Assembly (NCBI RefSeq): GCF_932276165.1
Contig: NC_064002.1
Span: 310,001 to 374,000, forward strand
Length of the DNA: 64,000 nt
Origin: Plutella xylostella
Lineage: Eukaryota > Arthropoda > Insecta > Lepidoptera > Plutellidae
Reading direction: 5' to 3'
The notes beneath the pieces were generated by a model. The model saw only the letters and a program-made list of their open reading frames with translations. It was not told where the DNA came from and did no database searches. Below, piece after piece: positions 23,201 through 34,756 of the stretch (its first letter is position 1; each line of letters starts with the position of its first letter). The position numbers and the translations under genes were made by a program.

Positions 23201-26020
23201 AAATTTTGTAGTCAATCAAGTTAAACTTCAAAGAAAAAAGTTCTATAACTTTTTTTCTTCATTCTACATGAGTGTAATCGCTTCTGTAGTCCATTGCCTT
23301 AAACCAACTTGGCTTGGAGAAAATGTTTCTTCCTACACAAAGCTAATAAATAAAGAAATTAACCAATAAAAGTTATAATATTGTTAAACTTTTTATGGCC
23401 GCTATCAACAATATAAAAATATGATCATGGTAATTAAATTATTTATTGTTAATTAAAGGCACAATATATGTCTACTCTGCCGCACTGAGAGTACTTATGA
23501 GACCAACTAGGAGAATGTTCGACTTCAGTCGGTTAGGTTCAACCATAGAACAACGTTCAACACTGCACGATGATTCAATGTGACTGATAGAGAATCTTTC
23601 CCGTCATAATTTCCCACAGCTGCAAAACAAACTGACAACTCAATCAAAAATCACCATCTGATGTCCCTCTGAGCTTTCAAAGTTATCTTTTTATCTTTAA
23701 TTAGGATTTCGTCACCTCAAAGGCAAGCACGTTATTGAGTTATCCAACACTAGGGGTGGCTCAGTCCACACTGCCATGCCGAAATCCTATCACACACGCC
23801 GACGCCTTGCTCTGAAAACAAGCCATTTTGGTTGCACATTACATTCTTTTACTTTCATCCTACTACTCACAATACCCATATGCGAATTTATAACTTACCC
23901 CCTGATAGATAGAAGTGAGATTAGGTTACCGAGCGACCCCTCGTAAGCAACTGTGTCGCAGTGAACTGGATGTCCCCAACGCTGGATAATGAGGAGGTGC
24001 ATTAGATTTAGATGCAAAGGGACGTAATTTGGTTACGGCGGCGTAATAACTTGATGAGCTATTGGTGGTTAATTAAATGTATTTTTTAAAAACAATATTC
24101 ATGGGATGATTTTTTTATCGTTTAAGATTAAAACCTTACTATCAATAATGTTTAAAACATGTGATTACATAATAAAACACTAACAAAACAATGCTTGTAA
24201 ATTGGTCACTCCGTACAAAATATTTGACTCTGTGACACGAAAACAAAGTTAAATACGGCAAATGTGTAACGATGAATAAATTAAATTATAATAAGTGTCG
24301 CACTAATATACTTGTCGAATTATGCTTACGAACTAATTACAATACTTGTAAACGCACATGTAGCGTGCTTATCGGCTGTTCAAGATTATTTATTATGCTA
24401 AACTTACGTTAAAGTTAGGATTTTATTTTAACCTCCTCTTAAATTTGGCACTATTAACGGGTGCGTAACTATTAATGATAGATAAAAATAAATCTATTGA
24501 AAAAAAATACGTAGTCTAGATATTTAAAATAAAGAAATACTTAATCCTGAATGCAAAGTTTCCATGCTAATTTATTTACAGTTTAACGCTTTCATTTTTA
24601 CATAACAGGATAAGATTTATAGTATAATTTGAATTTATTTGAATAAATCATGAATTTTGTTCTAAATAATGACATTGAAACAATTTCGATTGCGCTGGTA
24701 ATGGGCGGAGAAAAACGTAATGTTTATTTGAACGATTAAAGCTATGAATATTCATAGAACTACTTAGGTGTTGGTTTAATTTATGTTATTAGATATAATA
24801 ATATATGATTCAGTTTGATTAATGCTAATGACCTTTTCATTGAAACTGTAGAAGTGGACATTGTTTTTCCATTAGTACAAAGGAAAACCAGGATTTATAA
24901 TAAACTACGATGGTGATGTATGACAAGTTGTGGTTCGTTAACTTCTAGGCTAAAATGGACAGGTATAAAATATTATTGAAGTTCTTAAGACGTAGTGATC
25001 GTCATGAAAAAGGACAGCTGAAAGAAGGGGAGAGTTTTTTATGTGCGTAATAGATATCATTTAACATAAAATTTACGGAGGGAGTCATCAACATCTCGTA
25101 TTATGCCTGTAAGAGTCAAGTTTATACTATTACAAACCTTATATTGCGTACTTTACTTTACAGGCTTAATAGATTTCTCTATTACCAAAAAACCATTACA
25201 AACCAAAATACATAGGTATTCAAAACTAAAAAGAACATGACAATAAACAGACCAAACCAAAACACGCGATGATTCAAAAATCATAGAATCTTTCATCCAC
25301 CGGCTTCGTGCAAGAGAAAGTGTGGGGGTGCATCCACTGAATATGTATGAGGGGGCCCGGAGGGGGGAGGGGCGCGTGTAAATGGAAATTTCAAATAAAA
25401 ATACCTCAAATATTAACATGAGCTGGATTCGTGTTTTTCCGGAGGTTTTTTTTTCGCAAACAGAACGGTAACACGCATTGTGACTGCGGCTACATGTGCC
25501 GATAGCGGCGCGCGGTCTCTATGATGACGTTTTTTTGATATCCTGCGGATCCTGCCCCGGTTACCCGTTTCAGAGTAGTTTTTTTTTTATTGAGAGTGAT
25601 TAGTGGGGCCAAAATACCTTAGCGATTAGGTAAGTTTAACAAACGCATTAAATTCGCTGATTGAAACTTTACAACCTTGATATACTTAACAGAATATGTA
25701 AAGTGTTATTTCCTTGCAACGTCGTGGAATTCGCTACAATTTTCAGCAGTTCCTTACTAAACTTGTGTATCCATTATTATGACTGGATTACATCTGGTAG
25801 GATCTGTCGAACTCTTTCAGCTAGACTTCAAATTACAGGTTTAGCTGTTTTTAAATGTGGCGTGATTCGCTGGTCTAGCTTTTCAAACCCATTTATAAAT
25901 GAAGTACCTAAGTCATCTTTGCCTTAGAATAGGTTTATGAAGATATTATGTAATAGGTAAATATACACCATATGTGAATACATAATAAACACATGATCAA
26001 ACGTTTTCATGATGCAGGTG
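20240..26020. other. Long non-genic, AT-rich stretch
   Basis: I see no gene, RNA gene or complete repeat here. The longest frame in the window (22593-22982, 129 codons) has no domain and mixed composition. A POU-type octamer ATGCAAAT is at 20514-20521. A G/C purine block (GGGGGCCCGGAGGGGGGAGG) is near 25352. Confidence 0.45.
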
Positions 26021-26130
26021 GCCGACAGGCTGGCGGAAGTGCGTCACACGCGCACCGGAAGTGACGTCACGCCGGCCTCGGACACCGGAAGTGGACCGTG
26101 GCGCCGCTGCCGGAACCGGAAGTCGCCGCA
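26020..26130 (+). promoter_or_regulatory. ETS cluster with composite ETS-CRE site
   Basis: Three ACCGGAAGT words (26054, 26084, 26115) plus GCGGAAGTG (about 26033) in 90 bases. The first runs directly into a full CRE: ACCGGAAGTGACGTCAC at 26054-26070. This ETS-CRE composite is a known promoter arrangement. The block is GC-rich within AT-rich flanks. Alternative reading: it is an exon. An acceptor-like TTTTCATGATGCAG precedes it, two frames are open across it, and a donor-like AGAGGTAAAT follows. I favour regulation because GGAAGT repeats out of codon phase. The protein readings (VADRLAEVRHTR in one frame) match nothing I know. Confidence 0.5.
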
Positions 26131-28673
26131 ACAAGCGATACTGTCTTAGAGGTAAATGAACTATGTACTGATGCGAATTGCAAGACAGTGTGATTTATTT
26201 ATCTATCCTTGTTTGTGTAATATTACCGACACACTAACACTGACTTATTAATTGAGATCTTAAAACAAAATGATTTTCGGTAATTGAAATGATTGCATGA
26301 GAGCTCACGAATTTTATTAGTCCACAATACCTGCGGGGGAAATTTATTTAATTCAAACCCACAATGAAACCCCTGATGTAGAGACAAGGAAAATCTTCAA
26401 ACACCAAAGAACAATGGAACAAAATGAAAGCAAAACTTAGTATAATTAATTTCGAGTACTCAACGCTTTTGTAATAAATCGTTTCATCCGCATATTTTAT
26501 CCGGAACTTCGGAACGCGTCTATCTCTCTCTGCCCCGCTGTAAAGCTCGGGCTCTGTGTGCATCCGTCTCTTTCGCAAAATGATTTTCAGTTTCCCGCTT
26601 TTCACTAATCACAAGTCCTTAACAACCTTTCTTTATGCCGATGGAATTTTAACCGTGCACTTACAGGAATAAGGTTTCAAATGTATTGTCTGCTCATAAC
26701 TTTTCAGGCTTTAGGGGTGAGTAGGAATAAAGCAAAGTTTGTCGTAATAATTTTCAACACGGTTTGTTCCCATCTGGTGTAAACAGCATATCATTGTCTT
26801 TATGCATGTACTTATACCTATAACTACAGTAAACTTACGATAAAATACAAGTTTTTCTGTACCTGGTGGTTGTGCTGTGTGTACTGTTCTGGTTGGCTGA
26901 AAGTGCTTTTAGCATTAGGCAAGGTGGGCTAACGCGGATATGTTATAAGTCTTTGTGCTAGGTATAAATAATTAATTTTTTTTTAATGTAAAAAATAACC
27001 TGTCATGTCGTGTGTGTGTAGTGATGTGAATGCAATGAGTCTAAATTCCTGTGTTTCAAAGTCGTTTGTATACACGTCCTTAAAACTTAAAATTATTAAT
27101 ACAGTGTATGTATGAGTTTGGGGGTAAATGATCAGTGTAGAAGGGCCCGCCATATCTGCGACACAACTCGTCGGCGACTGTTCGGAGATAAAGTACAATC
27201 GTTCTTAATCTTCGAGAAGAACGGAAGAATAATTGCCCTCTAACTGTTTCACTTGCTTCCTTCTGTGCGGACATACAAGATTTCATGTGTTTCATTTTAA
27301 CTTATAAAATAGTGGTATTTGTATTGGAAAGATCAAGCTATGAAAGGCCTAGTCATACATCAACTATACTTTACATATAGTGATGTATACCCCATAAACT
27401 TATTTTTATTATAATTATGAATTATAATTTAAGGTATCTGAATCTGATAATCTAACTGGCTAATCTTTTCACCACTGTCACTTATGTTTGTCACCGGTTC
27501 ACTAAGGAGAACAAAATTCTATATTTATAATTTTGTAATTTATAATTAATAATTTTTCAAAGTACTAAACACGTTTAAATGGTTTATAATATAGGTACCT
27601 ACCTACTAGCAAATATTACTAGTAATTCTGAGTTAACACGTATAGTGTAAGTTGTTGTTGTGTGTCGAACAGTTCCTCGCTACAAATTAAGATACGAAGT
27701 TGCCGCCCAAACTAGTCCATTCTGAAAGTTACCTAGATAATTTAGAATAATACGTATGTGCAAACGATAGATAGCTTCGCTAGGCTTAACCTATGTAGGT
27801 GCCTAAATTTATTTTATGGTACCTAATTAGGATTAAATAATTTCACTACTGATCGTCCCATTAACGCATAGCTAAGCAAGAGGCCAACAGCTACTTATAG
27901 TAAAAATTCATATTTTTCTAAACCTTTCGATAAATACACTATTGTTTACTCGTACTTTATTAAATATGACTATGATATGTATGCAGCTATTTACCGTCCA
28001 CATAATCGCAGTATTAATCCCCATTAGTACCTTATCCTTTCACCCACATTAGCACACGAGGCCGCGCAACCCGGGACAAATCTCAAGACAGACCCGACAA
28101 TAAATTAGACGTTTTGCAGCCAGTAAAAGATACTTAGCTCGGGTCCAACCCCGGGGGCCGATGGCAGATCGTTCCGAAGGGTTGTTTACACATACCCGCA
28201 GATATGGAAATGAAGATAGATCTGGATGTACGTACGGATGCTGGAAATTGGATTATATTACCGCGCCGAGGTCAAGGCAAATACCGACTATTCTTCTTTA
28301 CATATAAGAGGACCCAATAATAATATGGGATTGGACTTTAGACCTTCTGAGGGCCACTTCCGAGTAAACATCTAAGTATAAAAAAAAAAGTTTTCTGTTT
28401 TCTAACAGACGTAGACGTCATGACATTGTTCCTGTAATGGACAAATCTGTATAAACATTAAACACTCAAGGCATTGACCAATCTGCCATTGCACAAACGA
28501 GGCAATTTATTCATTACCATTTCCTTGGGGACTCTGAATCCCAAATAAACACCCTTTCACCCCAACCTCACTTTCTGAGAGCGCATTACGCGGCGGGTCA
28601 ACTATTCCAAGACATCATTAGACAAATTCACGATCCAATCACAGCCCGGCAAGATTGCCTCGAGAGTCCCTGA
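26131..28673. other. Non-genic stretch with a small LINE-tail fragment
   Basis: No gene. At 26886-26930 the words TTGGCTGAAAGTGCTTTTAG and CATTAGGC resemble the 3' end seen at 13210 and 54819. The rest is AT-rich and unassigned. Confidence 0.4.
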
Positions 28674-28808
28674 GGGGTCACTCTATGTGACGAAAAACTA
28701 ACTTTCGTAGCGCTGCTACATGAGCCTCGACTCTATCTCGTGGTGTTAAACATCCCGATTGCACAACAGCTCTCGTTCGTTAGTTTTGCGTCAGTATAGA
28801 GTAACCTC
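28674..28808 (+). mobile_element. Palindromic MITE (GGGTCACTCTA family), copy 1
   Basis: About 135 bp. Left end GGGGTCACTCTATGTGACGA, right end GTCAGTATAGAGTAACCTC, imperfect inverse complements. The interior carries CCGATTGCACAACAGCTCTC, nearly identical to copies at 33853 (inverted), 34757, 50902 and 55557. Size, inverted ends and absence of coding fit a MITE. I could not see a clear target duplication, so the parent superfamily is open. Confidence 0.85.
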
Positions 28809-30066
28809 GGACCGAGTGGCCTTGTGGGCTGCTAATAGCTGCTGCCCTTTGATTAGACACCCGTAAGTGATCCCAAGACACACCGACTCGGCTGGTAGTA
28901 GGTAGTCGTGAAAGTTGGTGTTCGGGGTAAAAAAATACATATAGGCGGATAGAATGGGGATTTAAGTTTAATTTAGGGACGTTATATTAATTTCTTTCAT
29001 AGGGCACTTTAGTAAAACTGTTCGACTAATTAAAACGCAGATTGCGTTTTGCCCTTTGAAAATAACTAGCTACGTTGTTGAAACAATTTGTGTTGTGACT
29101 CATATCTATCAAAATCAAAACACATTAAATTCAAATAGGTTTCAATCTTGACTTAAACATACATAGATCTAACTAATAGATGTTTTTAATTGACATTTTC
29201 ATTTGCAGTAACTCGGTTGGATCCCTCTGCTCACACTTGGGATCCTAAAACCGACATCCAACCCAATTCCAGTTAAGGGTGGCACCGCCTTTGCCAAAGG
29301 TCATCGGGTAATTAAGAGTCCCTCAAGCAATCAAACGTAGCTGGCATGTGATTGGCCGAGCGGGTGAGACACTTCAAAGAGCAGGCCTTAAGCTAGAATA
29401 TTTGAGAAGTGTTTGCAGATGAGGACTGAAATTCTCGCTAGAAGAGACTCAGTATTCGGGTGAATTTAGATATATTAACTTAATTTAATCACGAGAGTGA
29501 CACACCAAATAAGTATACATACGATGATGGTAAGGATGTAGATAAGGCAAAGCACATAATTTATAAATTGACGCACTTTTAACTGTGATCACTTAATTCA
29601 TTATAGCAAAGCCAGTACTACTCGTAAAACAGTTGAATATTCTCATGTCGTGTGTCTATCTGTGAGCGTCCGTGTGGACGCCCGGCTATTTAGTGTAGTT
29701 AATGGTGAGTTGTGACTTGTGAGTCTTGAGACGGACTCAATCCAGCCAAGAGATAGCGTTGACGTAGTGCTTACCAAAGGAGACAGAATTACTTATACAT
29801 AGGTACACTTTATAGCACTGAAAAACACAAATTTTACTTTTTCTTCCAGCCAACATTTCATTGGTGGAGATCGGTTGAATGAAAGTACATAATATCTTTA
29901 AGTTTTCAATGATAGGTAAGTTTACAAACACAAATTTCCTCAACTATTAAGTAATAAATCAGATTATCTACCTATCAGTAATTTAAGTAAGACCTAAAGC
30001 TTATGTGAGTTATGTTACAATCTAGAATTAATGATATACTAAAATATATTACATATTACAATACAA
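28809..30066. other. Non-genic stretch with a conserved-looking block
   Basis: No gene. 29205-29400 is more GC-balanced and carries CAAAGGTCA (nuclear-receptor type), GGTAATTAAGAG (homeodomain type) and TGATTGGC (CCAAT), which could be an enhancer. Otherwise AT-rich. Confidence 0.35.
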
Positions 30067-30076
30067 TACCATAATC

Positions 30077-30743
30077 CTGACGACCGAATGGCGTAGTGGT
30101 TAGTGACCCTGACTACTGAGCCGATGGTCCCGGGTTCGATTCCTGGCTGGGGCAGGTATTTGTTAAAACACAGATATTTGTTCTCGGGTCTTGGATGTGC
30201 CCGTAAAATGGCAATAGGCCCGCCCCCTATTACATTGGGACTAACATACACTCGAAGCGTCCGTAGTCGAGCGGGCCTCAGTGATCGTAACTGATCGCTG
30301 AGGTTAAGCAACAACTGACACGGTCAGCCATTGGATGGGTGACCAATTTCAAGTGGTGCTTTTCTGGACGCTTCCGTGCTTCGGACGGCACGTTAAGCCG
30401 TGGGTCCCGGTTGCTGCTTCGGCAGCAGTCGTTAAGCCTAGTCAGAGGCCTTCGGGCGGCTTAAAAACATCTGACAGTCGGGTTGCCCACTTACCCGACA
30501 ACTCTCTCAGCACAAGCTTGCTTGTGTTGGGGTCCACCAACCCGCACTTGGCCAGCGTGGTGGACTAGGCCTAAAACCCTTCCTTCATTGGAAGGAGACC
30601 CGTGCCCCAGCAGTGGGGACGTAATGGGTCGTGATGATGATGATAACATACACTCTGGTGAAAAGTGGGTGTAGCAATGCATCTCTGCCTACCCCGCAAG
30701 AGAGTACATTAGTACCTACAAGGCGTGAGTGCGTGTTTTTTTT
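30077..30743 (+). mobile_element. tRNA-derived SINE, copy 1, interrupted
   Basis: The head starts near CGACCGAATGGCGTAGTGGT with a polymerase III A box (TGGCGTAGTGG) and B box (GGTTCGATTCC). Then follow CACAGATATTTGTTCTCGGG, GGCAATAGGCCCGCCCCCTA, CTCTGCCTACCCCGC and GGCGTGAGTGCGTG with a T-rich end. TACCATAATC flanks it on both sides (30067-30076, 30744-30753), a target duplication. A second SINE (30254-30643) splits it. Removing that insert gives the same layout as the intact copy at 41832-42090. Confidence 0.9.
30254..30643 (+). mobile_element. 5S-rRNA-derived SINE nested in the tRNA-type SINE
   Basis: About 390 bp. Its 5' part (30293-30360) resembles the internal half of 5S rRNA: GATCGCTGAGGTTAAGCAAC, then GGTCAGCCATTGGATGGGTG and ACC. 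This covers the A-box, intermediate and C-box promoter of a 5S gene. The middle has GGCACGTTAAGCCGTGGGTC. The tail is ATTGGAAGGAGACCCGTGCC, a CCCAGCAGTGGGGACG block, then (GAT)n. It is flanked by the 12-bp duplication TAACATACACTC (30242-30253, 30644-30655), made from the host SINE. This is the SINE3 type, mobilised by LINE enzymes through its tail. It inserted after the outer SINE. Confidence 0.85.
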
Positions 30744-30762
30744 TACCATAATCATATTTATA

Positions 30763-30850
30763 CACTCGGGAGCAATGAAAAAGTTACACCCACTTACCTA
30801 GTTGCTATATCACAGTCATATCATATCACTGGAACTTTTTCATTGCTCGC
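30763..30850. mobile_element. Short TA-flanked MITE
   Basis: 88 bp between TA dinucleotides (30761-30762, 30851-30852). The left end CACTCGGGAGCAATGAAAAA and right end TTTTTCATTGCTCGC are near-inverse complements. The same ends occur on the 233-bp element at 57495-57727, so this is an internally deleted member. TA duplication points to Tc1/mariner-type mobilisation. Confidence 0.75.
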
Positions 30851-30852
30851 TA

Positions 30853-32006
30853 TGATGTACCTAGCATTAATCTGGACGCAACAGCAATAGAGTCCATGGC
30901 CCTTTATATTATTATAGTTGTGCTATACAATCTGCCGTCCGTCTGTCTACCACCGGATATGTTAGTTACTGGCTGGATCCGCAGAGCCGAGCAGTCGATA
31001 TCATTAGGCGGGCTGCGTGCCCGGCCACTCACATACAGGATGATCTTGAGTTATGTCCGTCCTTATTTTGTGCCAATTCTTCGAGACGTTTTTCTCGTAT
31101 ATTTTTTTGGATAAGCGGTTGTTATTGAATCGTTGGTTTTCTCTTAGTCAAATTGACTGGCTGTACTGAGATTTTGTTAGCTGGGTATGTAAGAACGTAA
31201 TTTAATACGCGAAATATTTAGTAACATATTCATATATGGCTGATTTTATACTGCTCATTTGCCATTTTCACTATTGCAGGAACTATATAATATAGCCTTC
31301 AGATCATCAGCTCTGATTCCATCACAATATCCAGCAAAAAGAGGACAACATTCCACACCATGCCTTTCACTCCGTCAACCAGCAACTTTGAAATCAGCAT
31401 TCAACCCACCCTCAAAATGGCACACCAAAAACGCCCATCACATAAATCGGGCGCTCCAAAACGACCAAGAGGTCTTGCACATTTCGCTTCAGCCTGTAGC
31501 AGTAACTCGGCGGAGACAGCTGATGTCTGCGATCAATCGGGCGCAGGTTCGTGTCCCGGCGCGGACGGTTGCTCCTTTTGCACGCTGATACCAATAAATT
31601 GTGGCCGGCGTCACCGGGGAATGGAGTAGGTCGGAGAATACGTTTAAATGGGGCCTTTCAGTCTGACTGTTTTGAAGGTTGCACTTTCTATTCTTGTTTC
31701 CTGAAACGTATAGATTGTATTTTGCAAACTGGGAAAAGGTGTCATCTAAGGAGACAGAACCTTGAACCCATAGGGCCTATGGTTTTTAAAGGCAATCAAT
31801 TTCTTCCTTTAATTAAGTTATTTATTGTTAACTTTCACTAAAAAAGCTCTATTCTCTAACCGATCTCTTCCACTTAGAGATACATCAACACCTCGAGATT
31901 CCGGAGCCAAAAAACGATCTAATTAACGAGAACACAGTCCATTCCTGCGATTACGCGACAAGCAGCACTAAAAGCAACTCGGTGTTCCGATAGTGCTGGC
32001 GCGCGC
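30853..32006. other. Non-genic stretch
   Basis: No supportable gene. Overlapping frames at 31259-31841 are open on both strands. A B-box-like GGTTCGTGTCC near 31546 hints at a SINE relic without a clear A box. 31880-31990 is GC-balanced with TCTAATTAACGAG and ACATTCC-like words and may be regulatory. Confidence 0.35.
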
Positions 32007-32065
32007 GGGGGGTGCGGGGGACGGAGCGGGGGACGCGGGGGGCTCGGGGGACGCAGGAGGGGGGG
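32007..32065 (+). other. G-quadruplex-prone tract
   Basis: Six runs of five to seven G in 59 bases (32007-32012, 32016-32020, 32028-32032, 32037-32042, 32046-32050, 32059-32065), separated by loops of three to eight bases. This satisfies the common four-run G-quadruplex pattern several times over. Homeodomain-type TGATTAAC and TTAATTAG flank the downstream side, so it may sit in a regulatory element. Confidence 0.75.
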
Positions 32066-32890
32066 TGATTAACGCGCAGCGCCCGCGCATGTCCCGCTTA
32101 ATTAGCTCCCAGACACGCCGCTTTCACACCACCCCGGCCCTAAAAGGAGATCTCAGTTAGCCTTTAAGTAGCAGCCTCTGTAAGGGCAGAATTTGCTGTA
32201 TCACCTACCATAGTCGTGTACTCTAGGGCACAACGCGACTCTCATTAATTAACCACACCAGCGAATACGATTGTACCTACAAATGATGAAGTTTTAAAAC
32301 GTCCAAGATAACATCTAGATATTGGCAAATTGCAAGAAAAAGCCGAAAGACCCGTCACTGGACGACTGACAGACCGTAATTTCAATCATCTTTTAATAAG
32401 CCAAGCCGCAATTATAACCGAGATGCTATCACGATACGGAATACTGGCCGGTTACATCACACGTAAAAACTATACGAGTCTCGTTAAGCGAGAAAAAAGG
32501 TCGACATTCCATTTTTGAAAATAAAAAAGTTCTCGCAAATACACAATACTTTAGAATGTTGAGTTGTAGTACCTCATTCCTGGCGCAGCCCGGTAGCCGC
32601 GATGCGAGCAAAAAGAGCAGCGAGCGAGCCAGCAGCGACATAATAAGATCCACCAACAAAATAAAGAAATGCTCTCGAAACAAAAGGAAGGGCAGCGAAA
32701 TAAAGCGAAAAGGTTTACGTGGTGACGCGGTGTGGGCCGCGCTCATTGTCTTGTGCAGGGAGCCAGGAGGATGTGGATGTGGCATTCAAATATATATTCT
32801 CAAATCATAATAATTTCAAGTAAATCTGCAATGTTACCTGTATCACATGTAAATTGTAAAATATAGCAATAACGATTTCATTAAATAAAT

Positions 32891-32929
<39 letters not shown>

Positions 32930-33125
32930 AACATTTATTTGACACACTGAACAATAAAAAACAGAAACAAAAAGAAAAAAAAAAAGAATACTACAAATAA
33001 TTTATATGAAAAGAAAAAAAACAGAAAATAATACAAACAAGCACGGTTGCTGTCCAGAGCGTCAAAAAGGCACCAGCTCAGCGTGTGCTGTGCCCAGGAG
33101 GCCACAGCGCTGGTTTTCAGCTGGC
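32891..33125. repeat. (GAAA)n microsatellite plus interspersed repeat, copy 2
   Basis: About ten GAAA units (32891-32931) run into ACATTTATTTGACACACTGA, an A-rich middle and, at 33046-33067, a 22-base stretch identical to 18267-18288. It continues with CACCAGCTCAGCGTGTGCTG and GCCACAGCGCTGGTTTTCAG. The block order matches the copy at 18124, so the microsatellite belongs to a mobile or amplified unit, consistent with the GAAA-associated families reported for moths. Confidence 0.6.
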
Positions 33126-33175
33126 CCTAAGAGTTGTGACCTCAGTCACGAACGCGAGGTACTTAATTAGGATGG

Positions 33176-33220
33176 ATTGTGTTGTGTTGTGTTGTGTGTG
33201 TGTGTGTGTGTGTGTGTGTG
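33176..33220 (+). repeat. (TG)n microsatellite
   Basis: GTTGT repeats lead into a pure TG run of about 13 units, directly after the GAAA-linked repeat; it may be the other end of that unit. Confidence 0.9.
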
Positions 33221-33328
33221 GAATGTGTGTATATTTGAGTAAGCTAGGTTTCTGGGGTCAAACAAACCATAAAAACATAGGGCAACACGGACTCAAATAA
33301 GCATAAAAAAATAGTTCTGAAAATCAAT

Positions 33329-33487
33329 CTAATCTTTCAAGACAGCGAAGGTCATCTCGGCATCACGATCACGGATACATATTTCAACTGCTGACAGGTC
33401 TGCCTTTTCAGGATCTCGCGAATGTCTTTGCATATCAATGACTGACGTCCAACTTGGCACAGGATTTTCCGCACCCATATACATTAC
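33329..33487 (-). other. Possible terminal coding exon (unidentified)
   Basis: On the minus strand ACTACTGTATATAG could be a splice acceptor. It is followed by an open frame ending at TAG (33329-33331) with balanced, charged, exon-like composition: PVPSWTSVIDMQRHSRDP, then SAVEICIRDRDAEMTFAVL. Codons do not look AT-driven, unlike neighbouring frames. I do not recognise the protein, see no upstream exon or poly-A signal nearby, and cannot exclude a retroposed fragment. Confidence 0.25.
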
Positions 33488-33852
33488 ATACCCGCTATAT
33501 ACAGTAGTTGTTAATTCCAAAATAAAACCTACCTACACATTGGACTATCTGATTACAAAATAATATCTAGCAACCAAATTCAAATACCACTATACTATGT
33601 ACAATAATATATTTGCTTTCACCTGAATAAAATTTACTAAGTAAATAGGCAAAGGTCGTGTCGTACCAAGAAATGAAAAAACTGGATTGAGACACACCGG
33701 TTCTTAAATTAAATAAAGAAGAAATAGATAACGTATATAAACAACGTACCCATCACCACATCCAAAATATATAAGCGCTTGATAATTTATCTTGAAAAAA
33801 CTAAGCTGCGACTGGTTAGCAAGCTGCGTCATTGTTTCCTGCCCGAGCCTGG
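33488..33852. other. Non-genic spacer
   Basis: AT-rich, no gene or recognised repeat. Confidence 0.45.
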
Positions 33853-33985
33853 AGGGTTACTCTATATGACGGAAAACGAACGAACGAGAGCTGTCGTGCA
33901 ATCGGCACGTTTAGTACAACGAGATAGATTCGTGGCTCGCGCAGCAGCCCTAAGAAACTTAGTTTTACCTGATATAGAGTGACCC
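33853..33985 (-). mobile_element. Palindromic MITE (GGGTCACTCTA family), copy 2
   Basis: Inverted relative to the other copies: starts GAGGGTTACTCTATATGACG and ends GATATAGAGTGACCCT. It contains the family core as inverse complement (GAGAGCTGTCGTGCAATCGG). A frame across it reads RAVVQSARLVQRDR; copy 3 encodes an almost identical peptide on its minus strand, so this 'protein' is a repeat artefact, not a gene. Confidence 0.85.
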
Positions 33986-34756
33986 TGAGTGATGTACGCG
34001 CCACGGGAATGAGGGAAATGTGGCAAGAACCAGCGGCATCGCAATGATCTGAACAATCTGGTCAACGCGAACTCAATAACTAGCCTAAATATTATTACTT
34101 AATATGTGAGTTTCCTGAAGTATCAGTAACGGTAATAAAACATGATGACAAAAGAAGCTTTCGACTTTATAATATCGAACCTAATTAGGTATTGTAGAGT
34201 TAGTACCTAGTAGTAGGATTTATGCAATTGGCTACAAAAGTGAAGCGCTATACGCTCAAATACATCAGAATTTCGTGACAATGCCGCCATTGCACGATAA
34301 ATTCAATAGCGTTTTCGATCAAAAATCATTGCTTTTATAAAAATCATACATTTATTGCGTTTTTACGCAGCACACTGTACAAGATTTCATACAAAACACG
34401 TTGCATATTGAATTATGCAAAACAAGCGACTGAAAAATTGTTTCTGTTGCTCTTAAAATGCACATATTCAATGACTTTATGCTCTCAATACTTATCCTGA
34501 AGATAGGTCAGTTATATTTGATAAACGACGACGGTAGAGTGATTCAATATTAAAATCCCATAACTTAGAATAAATTTATCAAAGCCACTTTTATTTTTAA
34601 CTTTTGAATTCGCAGTTCTAAAATCAAACTTAGACGTTCAACACCCCAAATATCGGCATCGTCTGTAAACCTGAAGTAGTTCTGAACAAGAATAGGCGAG
34701 CAATCGGCAGGAGGTAGGTACCTCGCTACCAGGAGCGCAGAGCTTCGAAGAGCTGG

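Noticed and set aside
27080..27295. Antisense frame pair near 27.0-27.3 kb
   Set aside because: Open on overlapping phases without domain or splice context; likely chance.
30335..30682. Three frames of 60-77 codons
   Set aside because: They lie wholly inside the nested 5S-type SINE and read its noncoding tail.
2331..31465. Shared 15-mer GGGCGCTCCAAAACG at 2331 and 31451
   Set aside because: Flanking sequence does not align; a match of this length is expected by chance in a window this size.
32429..32810. Overlapping frames of 118 and 84 codons on opposite strands
   Set aside because: Both strands open at once and leucine-rich or lysine/serine-rich by composition; AGCGAGCGAGCCAGCAGC-type sequence explains the openness.
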